This document shows, one piece after another, positions 44,347 through 53,498 of a stretch of 64,000 nt of DNA (its first letter is position 1; every line of letters begins with the position of its first letter). Source of the DNA: Paenibacillus cremeus (GTDB taxonomy: Bacteria; Bacillota; Bacilli; Paenibacillales; NBRC-103111); contig NZ_VNJI01000004.1 in NCBI RefSeq assembly GCF_007786445.1, positions 62,001-126,000 on the forward strand. The letters run 5' to 3'. Under the pieces are notes generated by a model. That model ran no database searches. It saw nothing but the letters and a program-made list of their open reading frames with translations, and was not told the origin of the DNA. Made by a program: the position numbers and the translations under genes.

Positions 44347-45282
44347 TTACCTTCCTCTCGTTGGGATTCCTAAATCGGCTGCACCTAATGGTGAAGTCAC
44401 GGCGTCCGGATAGTAGCGCTGTACCATTTGCAAACCGAGCATCGCCCGGCGCACGCGTTCCCGGCAGAGCGCGACATTGGTCGCTTCCAGGTGCATCCCG
44501 GAAGGATAGACGTCCGGATGATTGCGCAGCCCAAACTTAATGTACACCGGCGCCAAGACGCGGATAAATTCGGCAATCTCATAATGACGGATAAAGCCGC
44601 CGAAATTATCGGGCACCTCTACGTACAAATCGATCGGAATATCGATCGTCTGACGGATCGCCGCCAGCTTAGGAAGGGTCAAGGCGGTCGGTACATTATA
44701 GGTATCGGCCCCTAAGTCCTGCATGATTTTAACGGAAACCGGGTTCGCCGCCATCATCTGTACGGAGCATTTGATGACAAAATCCGATGGAAGGACACCC
44801 TTGGCCTTCATTTCCTTCGTTAACAGCAGCAGTCCCTCGTCCCCGACCAGAGCACCCCGTACGCCAAGATGGGCCGCACGCTTCAGATCCTCAATCGCGT
44901 AGACGAGCTGGTCCGCCCCCTCATGCCGGATGCCTAGCGCCTTCCCCGCCGTGGTCAGCGGAAGCGCGCTAATATCCCAAGTGCCGCGCGGGCCGACAAA
45001 CAAGCTCAGCTCCATGCCGCGACCTTCGCACATGTCCACCATCTCGAGGATCTCATCGTCCGTTAACAGCATGATGCCGCTGCCTTGAGATACGCGATGC
45101 ACCGTCAATCCGTACCGGTCGATCTCCTCAAGCGTTGCCGCTAGTGCGCGCGGACCTTCTACACTCGGGAGCTCCACGCGGTACTGTGCTCCGTCGGGAA
45201 ACCGTTTCGTGGAGGTCGGCAGATCGTATAGATCCCCGCCCGGGTACCCTAAAGCTTCTAGAAAATCTCTTGTTTCTTTCAT
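44347..45282 (-). CDS. U32-peptidase-like TIM-barrel protein
   Basis: This protein of about 311 residues has alternating beta-strands and helices typical of a TIM barrel (GIMLLTDDEILEMVDMC, IKCSVQMMAANPVSVKIMQDLGADTYNVPT, IDLYVEVPDNFGG). It resembles proteins annotated as U32 peptidases in Paenibacillus, but U32 catalytic residues cannot be confirmed and many relatives are not peptidases. Start ATG 45282 follows GGAGG. It pairs with the SGNH hydrolase. Confidence 0.65.
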   Translation of the reverse strand: MKETRDFLEALGYPGGDLYDLPTSTKRFPDGAQYRVELPSVEGPRALAATLEEIDRYGLTVHRVSQGSGIMLLTDDEILEMVDMCEGRGMELSLFVGPRGTWDISALPLTTAGKALGIRHEGADQLVYAIEDLKRAAHLGVRGALVGDEGLLLLTKEMKAKGVLPSDFVIKCSVQMMAANPVSVKIMQDLGADTYNVPTALTLPKLAAIRQTIDIPIDLYVEVPDNFGGFIRHYEIAEFIRVLAPVYIKFGLRNHPDVYPSGMHLEATNVALCRERVRRAMLGLQMVQRYYPDAVTSPLGAADLGIPTRGR

Positions 45283-45371
45283 GACAGCATCCTCCATCTT
45301 AATCCTTGGATATGATTAATCAGCTTGAAGCCCGCCTTTAAGCATTAAGTATAAAGGATTATGAGCGCAGC

Positions 45372-45387
45372 GTGATATCGCTTACAT
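45372..45387 (-). promoter_or_regulatory. cre-like site upstream of the U32/SGNH unit
   Basis: On the minus strand ATGTAAGCGATATCAC matches the cre consensus at all but the last position. It is very like the site at 8892. It lies 90 bases upstream of the U32-like start. Confidence 0.6.
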
Positions 45388-45435
45388 TATTAAATATTTT
45401 TATCGGCTTTCCCATTCGCTGCCTTTCCTATCAAT

Positions 45436-45485
45436 GGAAAAAACCAAAGAGCTAGGCGGACGGTTCTCGCTCTAGCACTTTGGTT
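45436..45485 (-). terminator. Terminator of the Ugp-like operon
   Basis: AACCAAAG-A-GCTAG pairs with CTAGC-A-CTTTGGTT, and the minus-strand side runs into six Ts. It follows the phosphodiesterase gene by about 110 bases. Confidence 0.8.
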
Positions 45486-45595
45486 TCTTTGTGTCTTTCT
45501 TAGGGAGCAGCGTAACCTTTGAACTACGATACAGCGTCGTGAGCCGCTCCTCCGCCTACTTCAAAACGTCTAATTCATACCGGGCACCTCTTCAT

Positions 45596-46426
45596 TCATG
45601 AATTCGCATAGAGCTGCAGGGTATTGGTAAACACCTTCGGCTCATCTATCGCATAGCGCCGAATGCCCATATGAAGCAGATCGAATAGATCGTCCCGGTC
45701 AAAGCCATACGGCAGAACCTCGAGCTCAAGCCCAGCGTCCTTCAGCTGCTGATACGTTTCCTGTACGAAGGAACGCTCCAGCCGGTACCTCCAGGTTCCT
45801 TTCTCTTCGGCATCCACAAGATGAAGCTGGATGATGTCCAGCGAATCGAACCCGGTTTCACGCACGGACGCCACCTTCTGCACGGTCGTCTCCGGCACGC
45901 GTCCGGGAATCCAAAGCATGGTGCGAATCTCGGGGACGAGCCGCTTGATCGTTTTGCAGTTTTCATGATCGTTGTGGGCAAAAATGATCTGCTCTTCAAC
46001 CTTGTATCGGTGAAGCAGCTCGGCCAGCTTCGTCAGATCGACCTGCTTGTAATCCAGATAAACCTCGCGTTCGGGATGGTTCGCCAGAAGAACTAGCACC
46101 TGCTCGAGCGCCGGAACCTTCTCCCCCTGGAATCGTTGGCCGAATTTGACCCCGGCATCCCATTGATGAAGCTGTGCGTATGTAAGCTCGGAGATATCGG
46201 TGTCCTGGTACGCCTCGGGAGCCGTAGTGGTTCGCTTCGGCGTGGCGTCATGGAAGCCGACAATGATGCCGTCGGCGGTCTGCCGGATGTCGATTTCCGG
46301 AATGCCTCCCAAATCCCAGGCGTATTGAATCGACGTCATCGTATTTTCCGGAGCTTCCGAATTCGAATTTTGGTGGGCCTGCCACCGGACTTCACGGATG
46401 GCAGCCCCTTTATCTATATGGTTCAA
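45596..46426 (-). CDS. Glycerophosphodiester phosphodiesterase-family protein
   Basis: This TIM-barrel phosphodiesterase of 276 residues hydrolyses glycerophosphodiesters to glycerol-3-phosphate and an alcohol. The family motifs are APENT, EIDIRQTADG and GFHD. The usual HR pair is HQ here (AHQNSNSEAPENT), so the phosphate-contacting arginine of the common type is missing. No signal peptide is seen, so it acts on imported diesters. It follows the Ugp-like binding protein, matching UgpQ by position. TTG start after GGGAG. Confidence 0.83.
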   Translation of the reverse strand: MNHIDKGAAIREVRWQAHQNSNSEAPENTMTSIQYAWDLGGIPEIDIRQTADGIIVGFHDATPKRTTTAPEAYQDTDISELTYAQLHQWDAGVKFGQRFQGEKVPALEQVLVLLANHPEREVYLDYKQVDLTKLAELLHRYKVEEQIIFAHNDHENCKTIKRLVPEIRTMLWIPGRVPETTVQKVASVRETGFDSLDIIQLHLVDAEEKGTWRYRLERSFVQETYQQLKDAGLELEVLPYGFDRDDLFDLLHMGIRRYAIDEPKVFTNTLQLYANS

Positions 46427-46459
46427 TGTTTTCCACTCCCTATGCCTTTGTCGGGCCCA

Positions 46460-47803
46460 TTACTTTGCACTCAAGATCCGATCCGCTTCCTTCTTGAAGT
46501 TAGCCATGGTCGACTTGATGTCCTTGCTGTCATACAAGATCGCCTGCATAGCAGCGTTGAATTCCTTCGACAGCTCCGGCCAAACAACGCTTTTGTTGGT
46601 ATCCACGGCATTTTTCAGCTGATCATAAGCGATCTTCCGGTTCGGCTCCTTCGCCCATAGATCCTTGATTTGCTGCGACTCGACCATCTTCTTGGTTGGC
46701 GGCAAGTAACCGGTATCGATGATGAACTGCTGGTCGCCCTGCGGATCGGTCTCTGCCCAGCGGATAAATTCCCATGCGGCATCCTTCTGCTTGCTCTGCG
46801 CCAGCATCGTGATGTTGCCGCCTCCGGTAGGCGTTGCGGCGTTTTTATCCTGCGGCAGGAAGGCCGTCACGACTTTAAATTTGGCATCGTTGAACGTCCC
46901 CATGACCCCTGTGGATTGGTACAGCATTCCGACCTTCCCATCCAGGAACATCTGGCCTACGATGCTGCCCGAGTTTTCTGCCGGCGGATAGAACAGAGCG
47001 CCCGTGCTTTGCATATCTTTGAGGAAGCCGAACACCTTCTCGCCGACGCCGTTGTCGACAAAGCCGAGCGATTTCCCATCATCATTCAGAAACTTGCCGC
47101 CAGCCTGGGAAATCATGCCCAGAATGTACCACGAATCGTAAACCATCGTAACGCCGTAGCGCTTATACTCGCTGCCGTTTTTCTCAACCAGGGCATTGGC
47201 GACCTGCTTCATCTCATCCCAGTTGGTCGGCACCTTAAGCCCTTTGGAATCCAGCATATCCTTGTTGACGTAGAAAATCGGTGTGGAGCGGTTGAACGGA
47301 AGCGAGACCAGCTTTTTGTTGAACGTGGAATGTCCCATCAGGCCCGGTACAAAATCATCCGCGCTCATATTCGATTTTTTTAGAAAAGGCGTCAAATCCT
47401 CCAAGACTTCTGCATCCGCATATTGTTGCACGCTGGCGCGTTCCAGCATGGTAACGTCAGGCGCCGTATTTGCCGCAATGGATTGTTGAAGCTTGGTGGA
47501 GGTAGCGTCATAGCTGCCTTGAAAGGTGCCGACGACTTCGATATTCGGATGGGAGGCATTGAAACGATCGATCATCGCCTGCATATATTCGCCTGTTTTA
47601 CCGCCCAGCGAGTGCCAGAACTGAATCGTTACCTTGCCTGCCGGAGCTGCAGGGGCTGGGGTCGTGCTGGTTGCCGCGTTCGAAGGTGCTTTCGTGCCTT
47701 CGGCGGTTTTGGTATCGTTGTTGGACGCGTTGGACGAGCAGCCTGCAACCAAGCCTGCCATCATGATGCCCGCCAGAGTCATACTCCCGAATTTCGTTTT
47801 CAT
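46460..47803 (-). CDS. Solute-binding lipoprotein, UgpB-like
   Basis: This family 1 solute-binding protein of 447 residues has a lipobox at C22 (GLVAGC) and a Thr/Ala/Pro-rich linker. FWHSLGG and PFNRSTPIFYVNKDMLD closely recall glycerol-3-phosphate/glycerophosphodiester binding protein UgpB. Together with the phosphodiesterase next door, a glycerophosphodiester or glycerol-3-phosphate ligand is likely. GGAGG ribosome site. It is third in the operon after the two permeases, an unusual order for a binding protein. Confidence 0.85.
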   Translation of the reverse strand: MKTKFGSMTLAGIMMAGLVAGCSSNASNNDTKTAEGTKAPSNAATSTTPAPAAPAGKVTIQFWHSLGGKTGEYMQAMIDRFNASHPNIEVVGTFQGSYDATSTKLQQSIAANTAPDVTMLERASVQQYADAEVLEDLTPFLKKSNMSADDFVPGLMGHSTFNKKLVSLPFNRSTPIFYVNKDMLDSKGLKVPTNWDEMKQVANALVEKNGSEYKRYGVTMVYDSWYILGMISQAGGKFLNDDGKSLGFVDNGVGEKVFGFLKDMQSTGALFYPPAENSGSIVGQMFLDGKVGMLYQSTGVMGTFNDAKFKVVTAFLPQDKNAATPTGGGNITMLAQSKQKDAAWEFIRWAETDPQGDQQFIIDTGYLPPTKKMVESQQIKDLWAKEPNRKIAYDQLKNAVDTNKSVVWPELSKEFNAAMQAILYDSKDIKSTMANFKKEADRILSAK

Positions 47804-47836
47804 GTAATTAAAACCTCCGTTAGTTTTTTGTTTTTT

Positions 47837-48643
47837 TCATTTAATCCCGGAATAAACAAACGCCCTGACAATGTACTTGGAGCAAAACGTATAAACAACC
47901 AGAATCGGGATGACCAGGACGACATTGGCGGCCATCAAAATCTCCCAGTGCGCGATCCCCTCGGTATCCTTCAATCTGGAAATCCCAACCGGAAGCGGTC
48001 GAACGTTATTCGAGTCCGTCATGACAAGCGGCCAGAAATAATCGTTCCAGTGGGCGACAAAGCTGAACAGCACGATCGTTGCGATGGCCGGCAATGCCAT
48101 GGGCACCATAATGCTCCAAATGATTCGCCACTCGCTCGCGTTATCCATCCGGGCAGCTTCGACAATTTCATCCGGCGTCATCATGAAATATTGGCGCAGC
48201 AGGAAGATGCCGAATGCGCTGGACATAAACGGAATGATTTGCGGCAGCAGCGTCTTGATCAGACCCCATTTGGCCAGCATCAGATAGACCGGAATAAATG
48301 TAACTTGACCGGGGATCATGAAGGCCAGCAAAATCATGCCGAACAATACCGATTTCCCCTTAAACTTATACCTAGCGAATGCATAGGCCGCAGGAATCAT
48401 AACCGCAAGCTGAAGCACGATCACAGAAAGCGTAACGATGATGGAGTTGCGGGTATACATGGCGAACGGTCCGGCGGACATGGAATTAACGAAGTTGATC
48501 CACTGCGGCACCGCCGGAATCAGAATCGGTGGGAACTTCATCGTTTCTTGATACGTCTGAAGTGACGTGGACAGCATCCAAAGAAACGGGAAAATAAATA
48601 TCAGAACAAGTAGCATTTTTAATATAAGGTTGACGGTCTTCAT
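47837..48643 (-). CDS. ABC transporter permease, UgpE-like
   Basis: This CUT1 permease of 268-269 residues has six membrane segments, the EAA loop EAARMDNASEW...IMVPMALP and the C-terminal KYIVRAFVYSGIK. The start is GTG 48646 or, more likely, ATG 48643; AAGGAGG is rather far upstream. It is the second gene of the Ugp-like operon. Confidence 0.88.
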   Translation of the reverse strand: MKTVNLILKMLLVLIFIFPFLWMLSTSLQTYQETMKFPPILIPAVPQWINFVNSMSAGPFAMYTRNSIIVTLSVIVLQLAVMIPAAYAFARYKFKGKSVLFGMILLAFMIPGQVTFIPVYLMLAKWGLIKTLLPQIIPFMSSAFGIFLLRQYFMMTPDEIVEAARMDNASEWRIIWSIMVPMALPAIATIVLFSFVAHWNDYFWPLVMTDSNNVRPLPVGISRLKDTEGIAHWEILMAANVVLVIPILVVYTFCSKYIVRAFVYSGIK

Positions 48644-48685
48644 CACTACAATCGGAATCCTCCTTATTCGATCCGCGGCATTGAC

Positions 48686-49564
48686 TTAGGAATAATGGAC
48701 TTTCTTGGACAGCACCCGGAAGTATACGACAGTCAATATCGCAATGGCCGCCATCAAAATCACACCTGTAGCTGAAGCATAGCCCATATTCGTAGACCGG
48801 TACTCATAAATAAAGTAGACGAGCGTATTCGTCGCTTTGTTGGGGCCGCCTCCGGTCATGATCTGCACGGTATCGAACACCTTGAAGGAGCCGATGGTCA
48901 TGATGATCAGGATAAAAAACAGCTGCGGCGAGATCAGAGGGATCGTGATATTGAACAACATCCTGAACTTGCTGGCATTATCGATCATCGCCGACTCATA
49001 AATGTCCCTTGGAATCCCTCTGATCGCTGCGACCAGAATCAAGGTGTAATAGCCGACGGCGTGCCAAACCGAAACCAGAATGATGGAGAACAGTGCCGTT
49101 TTGGAGCTCTGCACCCATTGGGAGGGCGGCAGGCCGATGGCTTTTAGCAAATAGTTCAGGTAGCCGACGTCCGGATTCATCATCCACAGCCAGACCATGG
49201 CAATCGAAACGATGGAGACGATATGCGGCGTAAACAATCCGGCCTGCACAAACTGGTTCACCTTGCTGGTGCCACTGAGCCATACCGCTAATACCAACGA
49301 AATCACTACCGTCAGCACAACAACTCCTGCCGTGTATAAACAAGTGTTCAAGATGGATTTGTAAAAATCAGGCCGAGCAAAAATCTGGGCGTAATTGTCG
49401 AGCCCTACGAATTTACTTTTGGCTTTATTGAGCAGGTTGTACTTAAAGAAGCTCAAATACACCAAGTAGATAATAGGATAAATTACGAACGTGATGATGC
49501 CGACCATGGCCGGTGTGACCATGACATAGGGGCGAAGCTTTCCCCAAAAACCGCTATTAACCAA
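48686..49564 (-). CDS. ABC transporter permease, UgpA-like
   Basis: This CUT1 permease of 292 residues has the EAA loop ESAMIDNASKF...ITIPLISP and six membrane segments starting YVMVTPAMVGIITFVIYP. TTG start behind GGAGGAG. It is the first gene of the operon, transcribed from the cre-controlled promoter about 165 bases upstream. No ATPase subunit is encoded in the operon. Confidence 0.88.
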   Translation of the reverse strand: MVNSGFWGKLRPYVMVTPAMVGIITFVIYPIIYLVYLSFFKYNLLNKAKSKFVGLDNYAQIFARPDFYKSILNTCLYTAGVVVLTVVISLVLAVWLSGTSKVNQFVQAGLFTPHIVSIVSIAMVWLWMMNPDVGYLNYLLKAIGLPPSQWVQSSKTALFSIILVSVWHAVGYYTLILVAAIRGIPRDIYESAMIDNASKFRMLFNITIPLISPQLFFILIIMTIGSFKVFDTVQIMTGGGPNKATNTLVYFIYEYRSTNMGYASATGVILMAAIAILTVVYFRVLSKKVHYS

Positions 49565-49733
49565 TTGATCTCCTCCGTCTCAGAATGAAAGTTTGCGCAC
49601 AAATGCTCATATTCACTAAAAATGTATTGCATTTACCTACATAATCTTACTCTATCGAGCATATTCTTGTCATTAATTCGACGCAGATTAACAAAATCTT
49701 TACACCGCCGACAAGCTGCGCGCATTTACGCAC

Positions 49734-49762
49734 ATTATACTTGAAAGCGTATACATTTTCAA
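49734..49762 (-). promoter_or_regulatory. Promoter of the Ugp-like operon with cre in the spacer
   Basis: On the minus strand TTGAAA (49757-49762) and TATAAT (49734-49739) are 17 bases apart. The spacer 49741-49756 (TTGAAAGCGTATACAT on the plus strand) matches the cre consensus at every defined position. CcpA bound here would exclude RNA polymerase. Confidence 0.85.
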
Positions 49763-49781
49763 TTCATTTGAAGGGAAGCGC

Positions 49782-50885
49782 TTACAGCTTCCATTCAAAA
49801 TCTAACAGAACCTTTTGCCAGCTGCGATGCTCTGCTGCAAATTCCATGGCTTCAGCAAAATCTAAAGCGGAAGTGATCCGTTTCCTTTCGCTCGGAAGCA
49901 GCTTCCTTAACGTCTGTTGGCAATCCGGATTTTTCATTGCGTCGAGTACAGGATAAAAATCGGAAATGGAGCTCCGGCTGCTGCCTCTTAGCGTCAGCCC
50001 TTTTTCAAGAATATCCCTTGTGTTCGCCGGCACCCGCTCTTCCGTCACGCCCATTAGAATCAGATGACCGCCAGGCTTCAGAATATCGATTGCTTGATTA
50101 ATAGCACTTTCGGAAAATCTTCCTCCCGTGCACTCCAAAGCTATGTCATAGGTCACTTCCGATGAAAAGTCATACTCCTGCACCAGAGCTCGGGTTGCAA
50201 AATCAAACTGCGCCAGTTTTTCCGGAATGGCTCCAAACACCAGCAGTCGGTCTTGATTGACGCCATAAACATAATGAAGCATAGCCGCCGCCAGGTAACC
50301 TACCGGTCCATCGCCGAATACCGCCACTCGCGCACTCTTTAGCTGATCTTCCACATGACTCAGCGCTTGATAGGAAACGGAGCATAACTCAGCCAGTACG
50401 GCGATCTCGTCAGGTACACCATCTGGGACAGGGATTGCACAAGAAGCAGGCACGACCAAGCGATTCTGAGCCACGCCATCCATACCGCTGCCAAGGAAGC
50501 GTCCATGGTGACAATAATTCATTCCTTCCCCTCTGCAAGCCGGACAGCAATACTCTGCGGCTGTACCCTGAAGCAAATAGCCTTGAATATTAGGCACAAT
50601 GACCACACGCTGACCAGGCTTCAAATTCGCATCCTGACTCTGAACGATCCGGCCAATGCCTTCATGAATGAGCGCCATCGGCAGCTTTTTCTCCAATGCT
50701 TCCACTCGCCGTTGTCCGGTGTAATATCTCAAATCCGCATGACAAACACTGCCCAAGGACGGTTCAATGACAACCTCCCAATCGTGCACCTCATGCTCAA
50801 TTACGGTTTCCACGACATCGCGTGGTTTGATGAGCCGATAAGCCCGGGAATGAATTCGGTTTGTTAGTGAATTAGCTGCATTCAA
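49782..50885 (-). CDS. Zinc-dependent dehydrogenase, TarJ-like (ribulose-5-phosphate reductase family)
   Basis: This medium-chain dehydrogenase of about 367 residues contains RYYTGQRRVEALEKKLPMALIHEGIG and DIALECTGGRFSESAINQ, a pattern shared with TarJ. TarJ reduces ribulose-5-phosphate to ribitol-5-phosphate for teichoic acid. The zinc ligand region is SVCHADLRYY, and CPACRGEGMNYC carries structural cysteines that classical TarJ lacks. No TarI/CDP-ribitol partner adjoins. TTG 50885 is the preferred start because the ATG at 50900 overlaps the GGAGG site. It could instead act in pentitol catabolism. Confidence 0.72.
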   Translation of the reverse strand: MNAANSLTNRIHSRAYRLIKPRDVVETVIEHEVHDWEVVIEPSLGSVCHADLRYYTGQRRVEALEKKLPMALIHEGIGRIVQSQDANLKPGQRVVIVPNIQGYLLQGTAAEYCCPACRGEGMNYCHHGRFLGSGMDGVAQNRLVVPASCAIPVPDGVPDEIAVLAELCSVSYQALSHVEDQLKSARVAVFGDGPVGYLAAAMLHYVYGVNQDRLLVFGAIPEKLAQFDFATRALVQEYDFSSEVTYDIALECTGGRFSESAINQAIDILKPGGHLILMGVTEERVPANTRDILEKGLTLRGSSRSSISDFYPVLDAMKNPDCQQTLRKLLPSERKRITSALDFAEAMEFAAEHRSWQKVLLDFEWKL

Positions 50886-50918
50886 AACAATAGCCTCCAT
50901 TTCAACTTGAACTCAAAC

Positions 50919-50959
50919 GTTCATTTGTGCTCATTTATAATAAAATAATGTTCATTTGT
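50919..50959 (-). promoter_or_regulatory. Three helically phased operator repeats upstream of the TarJ-like gene
   Basis: Three decamers of the form AYAAATGARC read on the minus strand at 50950-50959, 50929-50938 and 50919-50928. Their spacings are 21 and 10 bases, which puts them on one face of the helix. A fourth, inverted copy GTAAATGAAC is at 51021-51030 above the -35 box. Direct repeats of this kind suit a DeoR-type repressor. Confidence 0.65.
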
Positions 50960-50968
50960 TACAATTGG

Positions 50969-50998
50969 AGTATATCACCATAATTTGCATTCCGTCAA
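50969..50998 (-). promoter_or_regulatory. Promoter of the TarJ-like gene
   Basis: On the minus strand TTGACG (50993-50998) and TATACT (50969-50974) are 18 bases apart, each 5 of 6 to consensus. The operator repeats begin about 10 bases downstream. The remainder of the 51031-51136 gap shows nothing else. Confidence 0.65.
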
Positions 50999-51136
50999 CG
51001 ATTTTGTTTAATAATGCGCAGTAAATGAACATATATTCAACATTAAACATATTATATGTGCTTATTAATGCTTTTTATATGTTGAAATCAGCTTGGCCTT
51101 GTGTGCTTTCTCCTCGACAAGGGAACTCGACTCTAA

Positions 51137-51169
51137 GAAAAAAGTGCTTCTCCCCATTGGGAAAAGCAC
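51137..51169 (-). terminator. Terminator of the glnHPQ-type operon
   Basis: GTGCTTCTCCC and GGGAAAAGCAC pair around a short ATT loop; the minus-strand side is followed by six Ts. It is 70 bases past the ATPase stop. Confidence 0.75.
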
Positions 51170-51240
51170 CTTTCGCTTGATCGACTATGCGTGTAAGGCC
51201 AGGTCATGCAGTCTAGGCAAAGCAGGTTACTGTCTCAAAC

Positions 51241-51963
51241 TCAAAGTACCTTTCTTAGAAACTCGCGCGTTCTTTCATTCTGAGGATTGGAAAACAGACT
51301 CTCCGGAGTGCCTTCTTCGACAATAACCCCGTGCTCCATAAAGAGGACGCGATCTCCCACTTCCCTCGCAAATCCCATCTCATGCGTGACCACCAGCATC
51401 GTCATTCCATCCTGAGCCAAGTCCTTCATGACCGACAACACTTCGCCAACCAATTCCGGATCAAGCGCTGAGGTCGGTTCGTCAAACAGCATGATCTTCG
51501 GATTCATGGCCAGTGCACGAGCGATAGCTGCGCGCTGCATTTGTCCTCCGGACAGCCGATTCGGATATACATCGGCTTTGTCACGAAGGCCCACCTTGTC
51601 CAGCAGGGTCAGTGCAATTTCGCGGGCCTCTTCATTAGACTTTTTCCTTACTTTCATCGGAGCCAGAATAATGTTTTCCATCACCGTCTTATGAGGGAAC
51701 AGGTTGAAGCGTTGAAATACCATGCCCACCTCTTGTCTAATCCGGTTGATGTTGATTTGAGGATCGGCCAGGTTGTGTCCATCGATTATAATCTGCCCGC
51801 TGGTGACCTCTTCCAATAAATTCAGACAGCGAAGTAACGTGCTTTTTCCGGAGCCTGACGGCCCAATGATGCATACCACCTCTTGTTGTTCGATGAAACA
51901 ATCGATTCCTCGCAGCACTTCCAGCCCGCCAAAATGCTTATACAAACCTTTTACTCGTATCAT
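51241..51963 (-). CDS. glnQ: Polar amino acid ABC transporter ATP-binding protein
   Basis: This ATPase of about 240 residues has Walker [10 protein letters not shown], the Q-loop, the signature [15 protein letters not shown], Walker [15 protein letters not shown] and the switch histidine in VVTHEMGFA. It drives import through the adjacent permease. ATG 51963 overlaps the permease stop (ATGA); the longer upstream start is rejected. It is the last gene of binding protein-permease-ATPase. Confidence 0.92.
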   Translation of the reverse strand: MIRVKGLYKHFGGLEVLRGIDCFIEQQEVVCIIGPSGSGKSTLLRCLNLLEEVTSGQIIIDGHNLADPQININRIRQEVGMVFQRFNLFPHKTVMENIILAPMKVRKKSNEEAREIALTLLDKVGLRDKADVYPNRLSGGQMQRAAIARALAMNPKIMLFDEPTSALDPELVGEVLSVMKDLAQDGMTMLVVTHEMGFAREVGDRVLFMEHGVIVEEGTPESLFSNPQNERTREFLRKVL

Positions 51964-52652
51964 AGGCGCGCACCCAGCTTCCTCTCGATCCACCGCAAAC
52001 AAAGCGTCAGCATCAGAGTCAACAGGAAGTAAAGTGCGGCCAAAAGGGTGTAGATTTCAAACGCGTTAAAGTCATTGGCTACAATTTCCTGACTGTTCCT
52101 GAGCAGCTCCCCTACAGCGATAACGGATAGCAAAGAGGTATCTTTCAAGCTGATAATAAACTGATTGCCTAACGGCGGGATCATGCGTTTCAATGCCTGA
52201 GGAAAAATGATATGAATAAACGTTTGAACCGCCGTCAACCCAAGCGACCGGCCCGCCTCTTGCTGCCCCTTCTCGATCGATTGGATCGATCCCCTCACGA
52301 TCTCCGCGATGTAAGCGCCGGCGTTCACGGCAATCACAATAATGCCCGCAATATTTTCCGTGACTCTCCATCCGGCCCACTGCATCAGCAGCTGATTAAA
52401 TCCGAAATAGAGCCAGACCGCCTGGACCAAAATGGGCGTGCCCCGGATGGCCTCGATATAAACCATGGCAATATAGTTAAGCACTTTAATGCTCGTTGTC
52501 CTAGCGATACCGGCCGCAAGGCCCAGGATATATCCGAAAAGAAGCCCGAAAACGGCGATGTAGATCGTGATTCGAAGCCCTTCCAGCATAAACGGGAGGG
52601 ATGCAAAAGCCTTGCCCCAATTCAAATCTAAGCCACCGCCCAATGCAATCAC
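51960..52652 (-). CDS. glnP: Polar amino acid ABC transporter permease
   Basis: This inner-membrane permease of about 227-230 residues belongs to the His/Glu/Gln/Arg family, with [42 protein letters not shown] and [20 protein letters not shown]. It may start at GTG 52652 or TTG 52643; the latter has better spacing to AAAGGGG. It probably forms a homodimer. Confidence 0.9.
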   Translation of the reverse strand: MIALGGGLDLNWGKAFASLPFMLEGLRITIYIAVFGLLFGYILGLAAGIARTTSIKVLNYIAMVYIEAIRGTPILVQAVWLYFGFNQLLMQWAGWRVTENIAGIIVIAVNAGAYIAEIVRGSIQSIEKGQQEAGRSLGLTAVQTFIHIIFPQALKRMIPPLGNQFIISLKDTSLLSVIAVGELLRNSQEIVANDFNAFEIYTLLAALYFLLTLMLTLCLRWIERKLGARL

Positions 52653-52709
52653 CCCTTTAGCAGGCTACTTCGGCCCCCCCGAGAGGAGGCCGGCTTTACA
52701 CATACAGCT

Positions 52710-53498
52710 TTACTTCTTAGGGTGCTTCTCTGGCTTCTGGCCGAACCATTTTTCGTAAATCGTGTCGTAGGTTCCGTTGCTCATCAATGCTTCCAAGGCC
52801 GGATTCACTTTCTGGACCAGCGCGCTCCCCTTCGGAAAAGCAATCCCATACTGCTGCCCTTCCAGCAGCTCTCCTACCGGCTTCACCTTTCCTTGGCCCG
52901 TCGTTCGGGCGAAATAAAGCACATTGGGCGAATCGAAAATGACGGCATCCACGCCTTTGTTGATCAATTCCATATAAGCCCCGTCGATGTTCGGAAAAGG
53001 CTTGACGACCTTGACATCCTTCAATGCCTTGGCATAATCGAAGCTGGTGGTTCCGGATTTGGTCGCCACCACCTTGCCTTGAAGATCCTTTACACCCGTA
53101 ATGTCGGTGTTATCGGCACGAACCAGCACCAACAATCCTGCATCATAGTAAGGATCAGCGAAATCCACCTTTTCCTTACGCTCATCCTTAATGGTCATCC
53201 CGGCCAAAGCCACATCGATCGTTCCCGACTGCAGCGCAGGAATCAGCCCATTGAAGTCCATCGGCTTAAGCTCGTATGGCATGTTCAACTCCTTAGCCAC
53301 CGCTGCCCACAAATCCATATCGAAGCCTTCATATTTGCCTGTATCTTTATTCAGAAATTCAAAAGGCACAAAGCTGGTGTCGGTTCCAACAACGAGCTTT
53401 TTACCTCCGCTTACAGGCCCCTTGCTGCATCCTGCCGCCGTCAAAACCAATAAAATGACTAGTGTGAGTGTCCCGAATTTTCTCCAATTTGTTGTCAT
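52710..53498 (-). CDS. glnH: Glutamine-type solute-binding lipoprotein
   Basis: This periplasmic-type binding protein of about 262 residues has a lipobox LTAAGC. The mature sequence follows E. coli GlnH closely ([54 protein letters not shown]), so glutamine or a close analogue is the likely ligand. It leads the operon and is divergent from the aminomutase-glutamine synthetase pair, with a shared 370-base control region. ATG 53498 is chosen for spacing to AGAGG. Confidence 0.88.
   Translation of the reverse strand: MTTNWRKFGTLTLVILLVLTAAGCSKGPVSGGKKLVVGTDTSFVPFEFLNKDTGKYEGFDMDLWAAVAKELNMPYELKPMDFNGLIPALQSGTIDVALAGMTIKDERKEKVDFADPYYDAGLLVLVRADNTDITGVKDLQGKVVATKSGTTSFDYAKALKDVKVVKPFPNIDGAYMELINKGVDAVIFDSPNVLYFARTTGQGKVKPVGELLEGQQYGIAFPKGSALVQKVNPALEALMSNGTYDTIYEKWFGQKPEKHPKK

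Noticed and set aside
47423..48565. 380-codon open frame on the plus strand, rich in Arg, His and Asn
   Set aside because: It lies wholly antisense to the UgpB- and UgpE-like genes, has no ribosome site and no family signature; it is a mirror of codon bias.
49766..49790. Another cre-like sequence near the end of the TarJ-like gene
   Set aside because: It misses the conserved TG and lies over the stop region, where a regulatory role is unlikely.
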